NCBI RefSeq assembly: GCF_963676275.1
Contig: NZ_OY781091.1
Location: 4,545,001-4,609,000, forward strand
DNA: 64,000 nt
Source of the DNA: an uncultured Cohaesibacter sp.
GTDB taxonomy: Bacteria > Pseudomonadota > Alphaproteobacteria > Rhizobiales > Cohaesibacteraceae
Reading direction: 5' to 3'
The notes under the pieces were generated by a model. That model did no database searches. It had not been told where the DNA came from and saw nothing but the letters and a program-made list of their open reading frames with translations. The translations under genes and the position numbers were made by a program. The first letter of the stretch is position 1; the number at the start of each line of letters is the position of its first letter. This document shows positions 1 through 9,483 of this stretch, piece by piece.

Positions 1-669
<669 letters not shown>

Positions 670-1599
670 ATGATCAATCTCTCAATGAAGCATCTGCGCT
701 ACTTCGATGCGCTCGCCCGGCACCAGCATTTCGGACGCGCAGCGGAAGATTGCGCCGTCACCCAGCCTGCCCTCTCGGTGCAGATCAAGGAGCTAGAAGC
801 CCTGATCGGTGCACCTCTGGTGGAAAGGGGAACCCGCCAGATTCACCTAACGGCGCTGGGCATTGTCTTTGCAGAGCGGGCCCAGAATATTCTTCAGTCT
901 GTCAAGGAATTAGAGGATCTGGCTCGCAGCACCCACGGCCCGCTCGGCGGCCAGTTCCGCTTCGGAATCATCCCCACGGTTGCGCCCTATCTGCTCTCCG
1001 ATTTCATAAAGAGCATGGGGCGACGCTTCCCCGGTCTGGAGCTGCGGCCAAGGGAAGCCAAGACAAGAAAACTGATCACCGATCTGCTGGAAGCGCGGCT
1101 CGATGCAGCCATTCTCGCACTGCCCATTTCGGAGCCCTCGCTGGAGGAGATAAAACTATTTGATGAAGAGTTTGTCCTGCTCCGCCCACAGAAGGATGCG
1201 GATAAACCGGTTCCCAATCCTGAAAAGCTGCAAACCATGCGCCTGCTCCTGCTTGAGGAGGGCCATTGCTTTCGCGATCAGGCCATCTCCTACTGCAATA
1301 GCAATGCCTCCCTCCCCCGCAATCTGATGGAAGGCAGTTCGCTCTCGACGCTGGTGCAGATGGTCGGCGCCGGAATCGGCATCACGCTCATTCCGGAAAT
1401 GGCGGTAGCTGTGGAGACGCGCTCGGCGCCGGTGTCCATCGCCCATTTGCCCAAGCCCGCACCAAGGCGCACCATCGGCATGGTCTGGCGCCGCAGCAAT
1501 CCGCTGCGCGAGGAATTCTTGCAGATCGCCGAGATTTTCCGATCCATAACTACAGAGACAGACAACAATATGAGGGAAGCGACAAGCCCCATACATTGA
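670..1599 (+). CDS. oxyR: Hydrogen peroxide-sensing LysR-type activator OxyR
   Basis: A 309-residue LysR-type regulator: an N-terminal winged helix-turn-helix (about residues 6-65, with FGRAAEDCAVTQPALS as the recognition region) followed by a periplasmic-binding-like sensor domain. The redox motif GHCFRDQAISYC places cysteines at 200 and 209, matching the Cys199/Cys208 disulfide pair and spacing of E. coli OxyR. That distinguishes it from other LysR proteins. It lies divergent to katG, its classical target. The ribosome-binding site before the ATG is weak; an in-frame ATG five codons later is possible. Confidence 0.95.
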   Translation: MINLSMKHLRYFDALARHQHFGRAAEDCAVTQPALSVQIKELEALIGAPLVERGTRQIHLTALGIVFAERAQNILQSVKELEDLARSTHGPLGGQFRFGIIPTVAPYLLSDFIKSMGRRFPGLELRPREAKTRKLITDLLEARLDAAILALPISEPSLEEIKLFDEEFVLLRPQKDADKPVPNPEKLQTMRLLLLEEGHCFRDQAISYCNSNASLPRNLMEGSSLSTLVQMVGAGIGITLIPEMAVAVETRSAPVSIAHLPKPAPRRTIGMVWRRSNPLREEFLQIAEIFRSITTETDNNMREATSPIH

Positions 1600-1676
1600 T
1601 AAAGCCGGGATCAAGGCAAGAATGGATTGGGAGGAAATAGAAGGGTATGGAAGGGGGAGAAGATTGAAAGGCGAGG

Positions 1677-2402
1677 TCAGGAGAGACTTTTCCTGAACAG
1701 GGCAATGGCATCGGCCATTGTCTCCTCGGCGCGTTTGGCATCGCCAGCCTTTATGGCGTCAACAATTTCGCGATAGGTTTCAATCGAGGCTTGCTGCACA
1801 TGCCTTGTCGTATCGAACCGCGCATTGTCATAGCCGAGCCGATAGACCGAGAAGAGTGCGGCCTGCACCATATCTCCGAGCGAGGAGAGAAAGCGGTTAC
1901 CGGACAGATGCAGGATCAGCGTATGAAATTCGATATTGGCCACTGCATAGGAAACATGATCTTTGGCCGCCGCCATCCGGTCGCATTCCCTTGTCAGTTT
2001 CTGACATTCGCCAGCATTGGCCCGCTGCGCCACCAGCGCCGAGGCGGCTGGCTCGAAAATCAGGCGGATTTCATGCAACTCCTTGAGGAAAGGCCCCGGC
2101 TTGCGCAAGGACGCATGCCAGCGCAAGACATCCGGGTCGAACATGCTCCAGTCGGCGGAGGGGCGCACACGCGTCCCCACCTTGGCCTTTGACTGCAACA
2201 GCCCCTTGCCAACCAGAGTCTTCTTCGCTTCGCGGATGACCGTCCGGGAGACACCGAACATTTCCTCCAGATCGGGGTCCAGCGGAATCATTGTCTGTTC
2301 CGCATAGTCCCCCGAAACAATGGCCATGCCCAGTTGATCAACAACTTTGGAAGTATTGTTGAAGGCCTGCTGAGAGGTACCTCCAGCGGTCGTCAGGCTC
2401 AT
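1677..2402 (-). CDS. GntR-family (FadR/FCD subfamily) regulator of the ytf operon
   Basis: About 241 residues. The N-terminal winged helix (residues about 20-75, LEEMFGVSRTVIREAKKTLVGKGLL) is typical of GntR proteins. The C-terminal half is all-helical with the FCD pattern, including FHTLILHLSGNRFL near the metal-ligand region. The start is taken at the ATG whose first four bases, ATGA, overlap the stop of the upstream permease; an earlier in-frame start would run 39 codons into that gene. It is the last gene of the ytfQ-ytfR-ytfT-yjfF operon, so it probably represses that operon in response to the imported sugar or a derivative. A GT-N3-AC palindrome lies upstream of ytfQ. Confidence 0.88.
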   Translation of the reverse strand: MSLTTAGGTSQQAFNNTSKVVDQLGMAIVSGDYAEQTMIPLDPDLEEMFGVSRTVIREAKKTLVGKGLLQSKAKVGTRVRPSADWSMFDPDVLRWHASLRKPGPFLKELHEIRLIFEPAASALVAQRANAGECQKLTRECDRMAAAKDHVSYAVANIEFHTLILHLSGNRFLSSLGDMVQAALFSVYRLGYDNARFDTTRHVQQASIETYREIVDAIKAGDAKRAEETMADAIALFRKSLS

Positions 2403-3391
2403 GATCGCATCGCGAATTCTGTTGCTGGTTTTCTTCTCGCCGTCGTCGCCCAAGCCAGTACCTTTTGCAGCATGATAAAGGTGAACAGCAGAATGCCGAT
2501 AACGATCTTGGTCCACCAACTCGAGAGCGTGCCATCAAACACGATATAGGTCTGGATCAATCCCATGATGAGAATGCCGAAGAATGTTCCAGCCACAAAT
2601 CCCGTGCCACCACTCAACAATGTGCCACCGATCACCACCGCAGCGATCGCGTCAAGCTCGACGCCCACTGTCGACAATGAATAGCCGGCAGATGTGTAGA
2701 GCGAATAGACGATTCCTGCAAGCCCTGCCAGACCGCCCGATGTGGCATAGATCAGAATGGTTGTTCTGGCAATGGGAACCCCCATCAGCTGGGCGGTCTG
2801 CACCCCGCCTCCCAGCGCATAGACATTCTTGCCGAATTTCGTCCGGTGCAGAACGATCATCGCGCCGATGAAGACAAGCAGCATCACCCCGCCAATCAGC
2901 CGGAAGCGCCCACCACCCGGAGCCTTCCAATAGATCGACTGCAGCACATCATAGAATTCATGGGTAACCGGAACCGAGTCCGTGGAGAGAACATAGGCAA
3001 GCCCGCGCATCAGGAACATGCCCGCCAGCGTCACAATGAAAGCTGGCATCTCCAGATAATGGACGATCGCGCCCTCCGCCGCCCCGAACGCAATGGTGAT
3101 GGTCAGCACCAGACCGAAAGCCACCAGCGGATGAATGGATGTCTCCCTCAGAATGACGGCGATGAACACGCCGGTGAAGGCAATGACCGCACCGACCGAG
3201 AGATCAATCCCGCCGGTGAGAATGACGAAGGTCATGCCCACAGCCGTGATGCCAAGGAAGGCGTTGTCCGTCAGCAGATTCGCAACAACACGGCTTGAGA
3301 ACATGCTGGGAAATTCCCAGATGCAAAGCATATAGGCGAGAAAAAAGGTCGCCATGGTCAGATAAAGCGGAAGCCTTGGCGATTTCATCAT
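2399..3391 (-). CDS. yjfF: Galactofuranose-type ABC transporter permease YjfF
   Basis: A 330-residue multi-pass inner-membrane permease of the CUT2 (BPD_transp_2) family. It carries the conserved cytoplasmic-loop segments GGIDLSVGAVIAF and VVIGGTLLSGGTG. By order and similarity it is the second permease of the YtfQRT-YjfF system, which in E. coli imports galactofuranose. Its start overlaps the preceding permease stop by ATGA, and its own stop overlaps the GntR start in the same way, so the chain is probably translationally coupled. The exact sugar specificity in this organism is inferred from the binding protein. Confidence 0.92.
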   Translation of the reverse strand: MMKSPRLPLYLTMATFFLAYMLCIWEFPSMFSSRVVANLLTDNAFLGITAVGMTFVILTGGIDLSVGAVIAFTGVFIAVILRETSIHPLVAFGLVLTITIAFGAAEGAIVHYLEMPAFIVTLAGMFLMRGLAYVLSTDSVPVTHEFYDVLQSIYWKAPGGGRFRLIGGVMLLVFIGAMIVLHRTKFGKNVYALGGGVQTAQLMGVPIARTTILIYATSGGLAGLAGIVYSLYTSAGYSLSTVGVELDAIAAVVIGGTLLSGGTGFVAGTFFGILIMGLIQTYIVFDGTLSSWWTKIVIGILLFTFIMLQKVLAWATTARRKPATEFAMRS

Positions 3392-4434
3392 GACAGACTC
3401 TCCTTGGCGGTCTGATTATTCTTGGAATTCTTCTCATTGGATGCATGCGGCGGCGTTGTCGCGCGGAACAGATAGATCGCATGCTGCACCGTTGGAGACT
3501 GGATGAACAGGATCACGATAATCAGCAATGCCTTGATCACCAGATTGAATTCAGGCGGCATGCCGGACAGCAGGATGACCGAGTTGACCGACTGAATAAT
3601 GAGTGCCCCCAGCAAGGAAGCGATGATCGAGAAGCGGCCACCAAGCAGCGAGTTGCCGCCGATAACGACGGCGAGAATGGCATCGAGCTCCATCCAGAGA
3701 CCGGCATTGTTGGCGTCCGCTCCCTTGATGTCGGCAGCCACCACCACGCCTGCAAGCGCCGCGCAGAAACCGGTGACCAGATAGACCGCGACCAGCAACA
3801 CCCGCGAATTGATGCCCGCCAGCCGCGACGAGGTCTCATTGATGCCAATCGCTTCGATCAGCATGCCCAGAGCGGTCCGGCGGACCACATAGGTCACCAG
3901 AAAGCCCATGATCATCCAGATATAGACCGGTGTCGGCACGCCGAAAATGGTCCCGGCCCCCAAATGGATAAGCCCCGGATCATTGAAGGTCATGATCTTG
4001 CCTTCGGTGATCAGCTGCGCAATACCGCGCCCGGCCACCATCAGAACCAGCGTCGCAACGATGGGCTGCACCCGGAAGAAGGCAACCAGAATGCCGTTCC
4101 ATGAACCGCAAAGCAGCCCCGCGGCAAGCGCTGCCAGCAGAGCGGGAAACCATCCGCCCCCCGCAGTGACCACCGAGGCAGCAACCGCCCCTGCGATCGC
4201 CATCACGGCACCAACGGAAAGATCAATCCCCTTGGTCGCGATGACCAATGTCATGCCGGTTGCCAAAAGGGCCACCGGCGCGCCGCGATTGAGCACATCA
4301 ATGACGTTCCCGAACAGACGGCCATTTTGAAACTCGATTGAGAAAAATCCCGGAAAGACGATGAAATTCAAAAGAATGACAACGGCCAGGATTACGAGCT
4401 GCGGCGCAATGCGCCGGAGAGTGGCACCCATCAT
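3388..4434 (-). CDS. ytfT: Galactofuranose-type ABC transporter permease YtfT
   Basis: A 348-residue CUT2-family permease with about eight to ten hydrophobic segments and the conserved loops TKGIDLSVGAVMAIAG and VVIGGNSLLGGRFS. It forms the transmembrane pore together with YjfF. The start ATG overlaps the stop of the ATPase gene (ATGA). A polar, Asn/Lys-rich tail of about 25 residues follows the last membrane helix. The position between ytfR and yjfF matches the E. coli ytf operon. Confidence 0.92.
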   Translation of the reverse strand: MMGATLRRIAPQLVILAVVILLNFIVFPGFFSIEFQNGRLFGNVIDVLNRGAPVALLATGMTLVIATKGIDLSVGAVMAIAGAVAASVVTAGGGWFPALLAALAAGLLCGSWNGILVAFFRVQPIVATLVLMVAGRGIAQLITEGKIMTFNDPGLIHLGAGTIFGVPTPVYIWMIMGFLVTYVVRRTALGMLIEAIGINETSSRLAGINSRVLLVAVYLVTGFCAALAGVVVAADIKGADANNAGLWMELDAILAVVIGGNSLLGGRFSIIASLLGALIIQSVNSVILLSGMPPEFNLVIKALLIIVILFIQSPTVQHAIYLFRATTPPHASNEKNSKNNQTAKESLS

Positions 4435-5942
4435 ATCCGCGCCTCCCCTTCTTCAGCGATGGATCTCACGATCGCACTAATGGAAATTTCGTCGCCCTGA
4501 AGTTCTTTGACCTGACGACGATCACGCAGAACAACGATCCGGCTGGAATAGGAAATCAGCTCTTCCAGCTCGGAAGAAGCCACGATCAGAGCCATGCCCT
4601 GCTCCCTGAGCGTCTGGATCAGTTCGATGATCTCCGCATGCGCCCCCACGTCAATACCGCGGGTCGGTTCATCCAGGATCAGGATATCCGGTTCAGTCGC
4701 CAGCCAGCGGGCAAGCAGCGCCTTCTGCTGATTGCCCCCCGACAGCAGCCGGATCGGCATATCCAGACTGGCAAGACGAATATCGAGCTTCTTGACATAG
4801 TCATCGGCAATCTTCTCGGCCTTCGCCCGACTGATCGGACGGGTCCAGCCGCGCCGCGCCTGCAGAGAAAGAATGATATTCTCCCGCACCGACAGATCGC
4901 CCACGATGCCGTCTGTCTTGCGGTCCTCGGGGCAAAGGCCAAATCCCATGTGTATGGCAGAGCGCGGACTGTCCAGCCGGATCGGCTTGTCGCGCAGCTT
5001 GGCCGTTCCCTGATCCGCAGGCGTCGATCCGAAAATCACCCCCGCCGTTTCGCTGCGTCCCGACCCGAGCAATCCGGCCAGCCCGATCACTTCCCCTTCA
5101 TGCAGGATCATGTCGAATGGCTCGATGGTGCCACGACGACCATAGCTCTTCAGCTCCAGAATGACGTCGCCCTTGACCGCCTTGCTGCGTTCCTTCTTGG
5201 CTTCCTCCAGTTCGCGCCCAAGCATCATGGTCACGATTTCGGTCTGCGTCACACTGGCCAGCTCACGGGTACCAACAATGCGCCCATTGCGCAGAATGGT
5301 CGCCCGGTCGGAAATTTCAAAAACCTGATCGAGAAAATGCGTAATGAAGACAACGGCAAGGCCGCGCTCTGTCAGTTTGCGCACGACAGAAAAGAGCAGA
5401 TCGATTTCCTCGCGGTCGAGGCTGGCCGTCGGCTCGTCAAGAATGAGCACCTTGCCCGCCAGTTCCACGGCGCGCGCAATGGCGACCACCTGCTGAATGG
5501 CAATCGAATAGCTGGAAAGCAGCTGCGTAGGGTCGATATCGAGCCCGAAACCGGACAGGATCTCCCTTGAGCGCTTAACCATTTCGCGATTGTTGATCAT
5601 GCCGTGCCGCATCGGCTGCCAGCCAAGGAAGAGATTCTCCGCAACCGTCATGTTCGACAGCAGGTTGACCTCCTGATAGACGGTGCCGATACCCAGCGCG
5701 AGACTGTCCTGCGGGTCGCGCGGGTCAATTTCCCTGCCAGCCAGCACGATGGTTCCCGCATCGCGTTTATAGGCACCCGTCAGACATTTGATGAGAGTGG
5801 ATTTTCCCGCCCCATTCTCTCCAAGCAAGGCATGGACTTCACCGGGATAAAGGGAAAGGGAAACATCATCCAGCGCGATTGCGCCGGGAAAATATTTGGA
5901 AACGCCAGTCGCCTGTAGGACCGGCATGGGGGTCGTAGACAT
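4431..5942 (-). CDS. ytfR: Galactofuranose-type ABC transporter ATP-binding protein YtfR
   Basis: About 503 residues with two fused ABC domains, as in RbsA/YtfR proteins. The first has Walker A GENGAGKST and Walker B VLILDEPTASLD; its signature region reads SSYSIAIQQVVAIARA rather than a classical LSGGQ. The second has the usual degenerate Walker A (GLAGLLGSGRSE) and a good signature LSGGNQQKALLARWLA. Start chosen at MSTTPMPV, preceded by AGGAT; a longer in-frame extension lacks a plausible ribosome site and runs towards ytfQ. It energises the YtfT/YjfF permease pair. Confidence 0.93.
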   Translation of the reverse strand: MSTTPMPVLQATGVSKYFPGAIALDDVSLSLYPGEVHALLGENGAGKSTLIKCLTGAYKRDAGTIVLAGREIDPRDPQDSLALGIGTVYQEVNLLSNMTVAENLFLGWQPMRHGMINNREMVKRSREILSGFGLDIDPTQLLSSYSIAIQQVVAIARAVELAGKVLILDEPTASLDREEIDLLFSVVRKLTERGLAVVFITHFLDQVFEISDRATILRNGRIVGTRELASVTQTEIVTMMLGRELEEAKKERSKAVKGDVILELKSYGRRGTIEPFDMILHEGEVIGLAGLLGSGRSETAGVIFGSTPADQGTAKLRDKPIRLDSPRSAIHMGFGLCPEDRKTDGIVGDLSVRENIILSLQARRGWTRPISRAKAEKIADDYVKKLDIRLASLDMPIRLLSGGNQQKALLARWLATEPDILILDEPTRGIDVGAHAEIIELIQTLREQGMALIVASSELEELISYSSRIVVLRDRRQVKELQGDEISISAIVRSIAEEGEARI

Positions 5943-6034
5943 GGTTAGATCCTGAAGGCTACCAGAATTGGATGAAAAGCCGAAACTCTGGTGGCAGACA
6001 GAAACCTGCCCACCACCAGCCATATTTTCAGAGA

Positions 6035-6988
6035 TCAGTAACCAAGGCTCTTCTTCATTTCATAGATGGCATTATTGTCATCGTCCTGAGTGTAAAGCTT
6101 GGATTCGGTTTGAACCCATTTTTCAGGCATGGTGCCATCTTTCCAGTATGCATCCAGAATGTCGAAAGCAGGACCTGCCATATTCGGGGTCAACTCAACG
6201 GTAGCGTTGGCTTCGCCATTGGCGATGGCCAGATGCATGTCAGGCACAGCGTCGATTGCAACAACGAGAATGTCTGAACCCGGTTTCGCACCGGCTTCCT
6301 TGATGGCCTGAATGGCACCAACGGCCATGTCATCATTATGAGCATAAAGCGCGCAGATATTGGCAGCGCCTTCAGCCTTCAGGAAGCTTTCCATCACAAC
6401 CTTGCCCTGAGCGCGGGTAAAGTCACCGGTCTGGCTGCGTACGATTTGCAGATTTGATGCATCGGCAATGGCCTTTTCAAAGCCCTTCTTGCGATCGATC
6501 GCAGGAGAAGAACCGGTCGTGCCCTGCAGCTCGACAATGCGGCAATCCTTGCCAGCCATTTTGTCTTTGAGCCATTTGCCAGCGACCTCGCCTTCATAAA
6601 CCGTATCAGATGTGACGGCGGTCATGTAAAGGCTTGGATCGGCATCAACCTTGCGGTCAAGCAGAATGACAGGAATTTCGGCATCCTGAGCTTCTTCAAG
6701 CACGGAATCCCAACCCGTTGCGACAACAGGAGCCAGGAAGATCGCGTCAACGCCCTGAGCGATGAAACCGCGCAGTGCCTTGATCTGGTTTTCCTGTTTC
6801 TGCTGGGCATCAGCAAATTTGAGATCAACGCCGCGTTCTTCGGCCTGTTGCTTGGTAACCGTGGTTTCAGCAGCGCGCCAACCGGATTCGGAACCGATCT
6901 GCGAGAAGCCAACCGTTTTGCCCGCAGCCATTGCGGTCATTGGAGCCATAACAAGCGCACTAGCGAGCAGAATGGAGCTAAGTTTCAT
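6035..6988 (-). CDS. ytfQ: Galactofuranose-binding periplasmic protein YtfQ
   Basis: A 317-residue periplasmic sugar-binding protein with a clear Sec signal peptide (residues 1-22, ending AMA-A). The mature sequence matches E. coli YtfQ closely, e.g. VGFSQIGSESGWRAAET, QQKQENQIKALRGFIAQG and ANATVELTPNMAGPAFD. That makes galactofuranose the most likely ligand; known YtfQ also binds galactopyranose more weakly. The start is fixed by GGGAGGAAACT immediately before the ATG. First gene of the operon and the likely specificity determinant. Confidence 0.94.
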   Translation of the reverse strand: MKLSSILLASALVMAPMTAMAAGKTVGFSQIGSESGWRAAETTVTKQQAEERGVDLKFADAQQKQENQIKALRGFIAQGVDAIFLAPVVATGWDSVLEEAQDAEIPVILLDRKVDADPSLYMTAVTSDTVYEGEVAGKWLKDKMAGKDCRIVELQGTTGSSPAIDRKKGFEKAIADASNLQIVRSQTGDFTRAQGKVVMESFLKAEGAANICALYAHNDDMAVGAIQAIKEAGAKPGSDILVVAIDAVPDMHLAIANGEANATVELTPNMAGPAFDILDAYWKDGTMPEKWVQTESKLYTQDDDNNAIYEMKKSLGY

Positions 6989-7340
6989 AGTTTCCTCCCT
7001 ATCGAAAATATCTCCCAAAGCTCATTAAGTAATACTTATTAAAAATCGTAAATGGATAATCCGGCTACTTTCATGGGCAATCACACCACTGCGTGCCTAC
7101 AAAAGTCTCAACAATCATAGAGTGAGCGAAAAAAGCCGACATTCTGCGGAAATCTACGGATAGCGGCAGAAACAGACAGACATTCCCCCGCTCCACCAAG
7201 AGGATATTTGCCCCTATCAATGCCCTTTGCAGAGCAGCAGCATCCTCAAGATTGGCTTTCCTGCCAAACTCATATACATCATGCAGAAAGCCGACTGTCG
7301 CACCGGGCAGCCGGCCCCATGATGTCAGGAGCAAAAGCCG
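6989..7340. other. Intergenic region between ytfQ and yjbQ
   Basis: About 350 bases without a convincing gene. It should contain the ytfQ promoter (leftward) and the yjbQ promoter (rightward). The ytfQ-proximal 60 bases are AT-rich and contain the GT-N3-AC palindrome at 7027-7037. An open frame on the minus strand runs through the rest into yjbQ, but it has no family resemblance and no ribosome site. Confidence 0.6.
7027..7037. promoter_or_regulatory. Candidate GntR operator upstream of ytfQ
   Basis: AAGTAATACTT is an 11-base perfect inverted repeat with an A at the centre. It carries the GT-N3-AC core that FadR-type GntR proteins recognise, and lies 39 bases upstream of the ytfQ start. The GntR gene at the end of the same operon is the natural candidate ligand. 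Assignment is inference from motif and position. Confidence 0.5.
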
Positions 7341-7781
7341 ATGGACGCCCCCATATTCAATGTCATGCACGAAACGCTCACATTGCGTACATCCGGCAAG
7401 GGCATGCAGTTGATTACCGCCAATATCGCTCATTGGCTGAAAGAAACAGGGGCCTTGTCCGGTACCTTGACGCTCTTCTGCCAGCACACATCCGCCTCCC
7501 TGACCATTCAGGAGAATTTCGACCCGACAGTGCAGCAGGACCTGCTCACCTTTCTGGAGGATGTCGCGCCGGAAAATCGCTATTACGAGCATTCGCTGGA
7601 AGGGCCGGATGACATGCCCGCCCACATCAAGACCATGCTGACCTCCGTCAGCCTCACCATCCCGGTGCAAAATGGTGCCATGACCCTTGGACAATGGCAG
7701 GGCATCTATCTTCTCGAACACCGGGCTCATGCCCATCACCGGCAGCTTCATCTCTGCTTCACCGGTCTGTGCAAGGATTGA
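7341..7781 (+). CDS. YjbQ/UPF0047 family protein
   Basis: A 146-residue single-domain protein of the YjbQ/UPF0047 family, sometimes named secondary thiamine-phosphate synthase. Diagnostic segments are LTLFCQHTSASLTIQEN, ENRYYEHSLEGPDDMPAHIKTML and the C-terminal LGQWQGIYLLEHRAHAHHRQLHL, whose histidines fit the conserved metal or ligand site. AGGAG at 7327-7331 supports the ATG used. Family members complement thiamine-phosphate synthase weakly, but their physiological role is unsettled. It stands alone between the ytf operon and a phosphatase gene. Confidence 0.9.
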   Translation: MDAPIFNVMHETLTLRTSGKGMQLITANIAHWLKETGALSGTLTLFCQHTSASLTIQENFDPTVQQDLLTFLEDVAPENRYYEHSLEGPDDMPAHIKTMLTSVSLTIPVQNGAMTLGQWQGIYLLEHRAHAHHRQLHLCFTGLCKD

Positions 7782-7908
7782 GCAAAGCCCGAGGGCGCCA
7801 ACATTGACGCAACAGGCAAAGATTGCTAAGTCACGCGCGCTCTAAGAAGACTGCAACAGTCAAGATGCGTCCAGCCGGGCGCCCAAACTGGACCGAAGGA
7901 AATGCCGA

Positions 7909-8691
7909 GTGAGCTACTCACCTGACAATATACCGAACGCCAGATCGAAGGTTCCCTTCACCAAAAGGGCCCGCAAGATCGTCTACCGGCAGCTCGCTCG
8001 CCTTCGCAGCAGCATTGCGGAAATGTCTCCCCTCTGGCTGCGTCGCTTCTTCGCGCCCATCTATGATTATTTCGAAATGATCTTCATCGATCACGGCATG
8101 TTCAGAACCCCTTATGCCAACCGGCACAGGATATCGGACAATGCATGGCGCTCTTCGCAGCCATGGCCGCATCAGATCCGCTATTACGCTCAAACGCTCG
8201 GCATCCGCACGATTGTCAATCTGCGCGGTCCCAGAGAATGCGGCAGCGACCGTTTGGAACGCAAGGCCTGTGAAGCCAACGGCATCACTTTGCGCGACGA
8301 TCTTCAGGTGCGCTCCCGCGCCGCGCCCTCGCGTGAGACAATTCTGGGCCTCAAATCCTATTTTGAATCCCTCAACTACCCGATTCTGCTCCACTGCAAG
8401 GCAGGCGCAGACAGAGCCAGTCTGGTTTCCGTGCTCTATCTGATCCTGATGGAGAATGTGCCGGTGGAGCAGGCACAGGCGCAATTATCCATACGCTTTG
8501 GCCATTTCAAGCAAGCCAAGACCGGCATCCTTGATCATTTCTTCGAGGAATATCTCAGCTATAGCGCCGATCACGACATTTCCTTCCTGCAATGGGTCGA
8601 AACCGTCTATGACGAGGAAGCCCTGCAGAATTCGTTCCATTCAGGCCGCTGGAGCAGCCTTCTGGTCGACAGGATTCTCAACCGCGAATAA
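7909..8691 (+). CDS. Dual-specificity/tyrosine phosphatase-like protein
   Basis: A 260-residue cytosolic protein with the cysteine-phosphatase P-loop HCKAGADRAS: catalytic Cys163 and Arg169 in the CX5R arrangement. The preceding IRTIVNLRGPRE segment (residues about 99-110) is typical of bacterial dual-specificity and tyrosine phosphatases, and RISDNAWRSSQPWPHQI matches the entry motif of this group. The first 60 residues are basic, with an amphipathic stretch. The start is GTG, after AAGGA. An overlapping ATG seven bases earlier is in another frame and stops at once. The substrate (protein, lipid or nucleotide) cannot be read from the sequence. Confidence 0.82.
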   Translation: MSYSPDNIPNARSKVPFTKRARKIVYRQLARLRSSIAEMSPLWLRRFFAPIYDYFEMIFIDHGMFRTPYANRHRISDNAWRSSQPWPHQIRYYAQTLGIRTIVNLRGPRECGSDRLERKACEANGITLRDDLQVRSRAAPSRETILGLKSYFESLNYPILLHCKAGADRASLVSVLYLILMENVPVEQAQAQLSIRFGHFKQAKTGILDHFFEEYLSYSADHDISFLQWVETVYDEEALQNSFHSGRWSSLLVDRILNRE

Positions 8692-8694
8692 GGC

Positions 8695-9342
8695 CTATTG
8701 CTCGGCTTCCAGCGTTTGCCGCATGACGAGATAGTCGCGCCTCTCGTCCTTCAGCGCCTCGATTTGCCATTTGAGCTCGTTAATCTTCTTCTCATAGTCG
8801 GCAATTTGCTTGTTGGCCTGACTGATTTTCCTGTCGGCAGCACTTTCATTGCTGTGAATGGCCTCCACGGCACTCTTATATAGAGCATTCACGCTGGCGA
8901 TATAGGCATCGTCCAGAACCGTCTGGCTGGCAGGAAAGCGCGTCCGCACATGCTTGACGAAGCGCTTGATGGAGACGCTTTCCCAATCCTCTCCATCCTC
9001 GCGAATGCGCGCATTCTGGGCAACCCAGGCAACATTCTCGGCAATGTCGGGCACCATGATCGCCATTCGGAGCAGCGTGAACTGCTCTTCCTCTTCCTTG
9101 CCCTCATAGGCGCTGCCAAAGATGCGCAGGGCAAGCGTCCGGTCCGCAGCTGTCAGCCCACAATAGCGTGCCACAAATGGCTCCATCTGTATCGCCTTCA
9201 ACTCGTCCACAAAATGGCCATAAAGCGCATCGCTGACCTGATTCGGGGCAGGATTCTCCTGATCTAGACAGGCAAAAGCGGAGAAGGTGGAGAGGAGAAA
9301 AATGGACAGGCTTGTCAAAAAACGTCGTATGAACAATGACAT
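8695..9342 (-). CDS. Unknown periplasmic protein with C-terminal coiled coil
   Basis: About 215 residues that I do not recognise. Residues 1-23 form a signal peptide ending near FSAFACLD; the Cys could be a lipobox-like residue but the context is weak. The central part is helical and acidic (GKEEEEQF). The last 55 residues, rich in Lys, Glu, Ala and Leu (ISQANKQIADYEKKINELKWQIEALKDERR), should form a coiled coil. An upstream in-frame extension is possible, but only the chosen ATG gives a signal peptide. The gene is tail-to-tail with the phosphatase, separated by 3 bases, and divergent from the PiT transporter. Confidence 0.6.
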   Translation of the reverse strand: MSLFIRRFLTSLSIFLLSTFSAFACLDQENPAPNQVSDALYGHFVDELKAIQMEPFVARYCGLTAADRTLALRIFGSAYEGKEEEEQFTLLRMAIMVPDIAENVAWVAQNARIREDGEDWESVSIKRFVKHVRTRFPASQTVLDDAYIASVNALYKSAVEAIHSNESAADRKISQANKQIADYEKKINELKWQIEALKDERRDYLVMRQTLEAEQ

Positions 9343-9380
9343 GGCGAGGCAAAAATCCGGCATGGGGTTTTCAACAGGAA

Positions 9381-9399
9381 GAGTGCACAAGGTGCACTC
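9381..9399. repeat. Inverted repeat upstream of the PiT gene
   Basis: GAGTGCAC and GTGCACTC flank a 3-base centre (AAG), giving perfect 8-bp arms. The element lies in the 289-base spacer between the divergent periplasmic-protein gene and the PiT gene. Its symmetry and position suit a regulator-binding site, but no regulator can be named. Confidence 0.5.
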
Positions 9400-9451
9400 C
9401 AAGACGGGCATCTTCTCCCTTTTTAATGCACGGGGTGCGCTTTGGAAATTT

Positions 9452-9483
9452 ATTTGTCGATTCTTCTGGAAATATCGACAAAT
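9452..9483. repeat. Second inverted repeat upstream of the PiT gene
   Basis: ATTTGTCGAT and ATCGACAAAT are perfect 10-bp arms around a 12-base spacer, about 150 bases before the PiT start. Dimeric regulator site and RNA hairpin are both possible. It does not resemble the 11-base-period PhoB box. Confidence 0.5.

Noticed and set aside
7071-7751. A minus-strand open frame of 226 codons across yjbQ and its upstream region
   Set aside because: Two thirds are antisense to yjbQ, there is no ribosome site and no recognisable domain.
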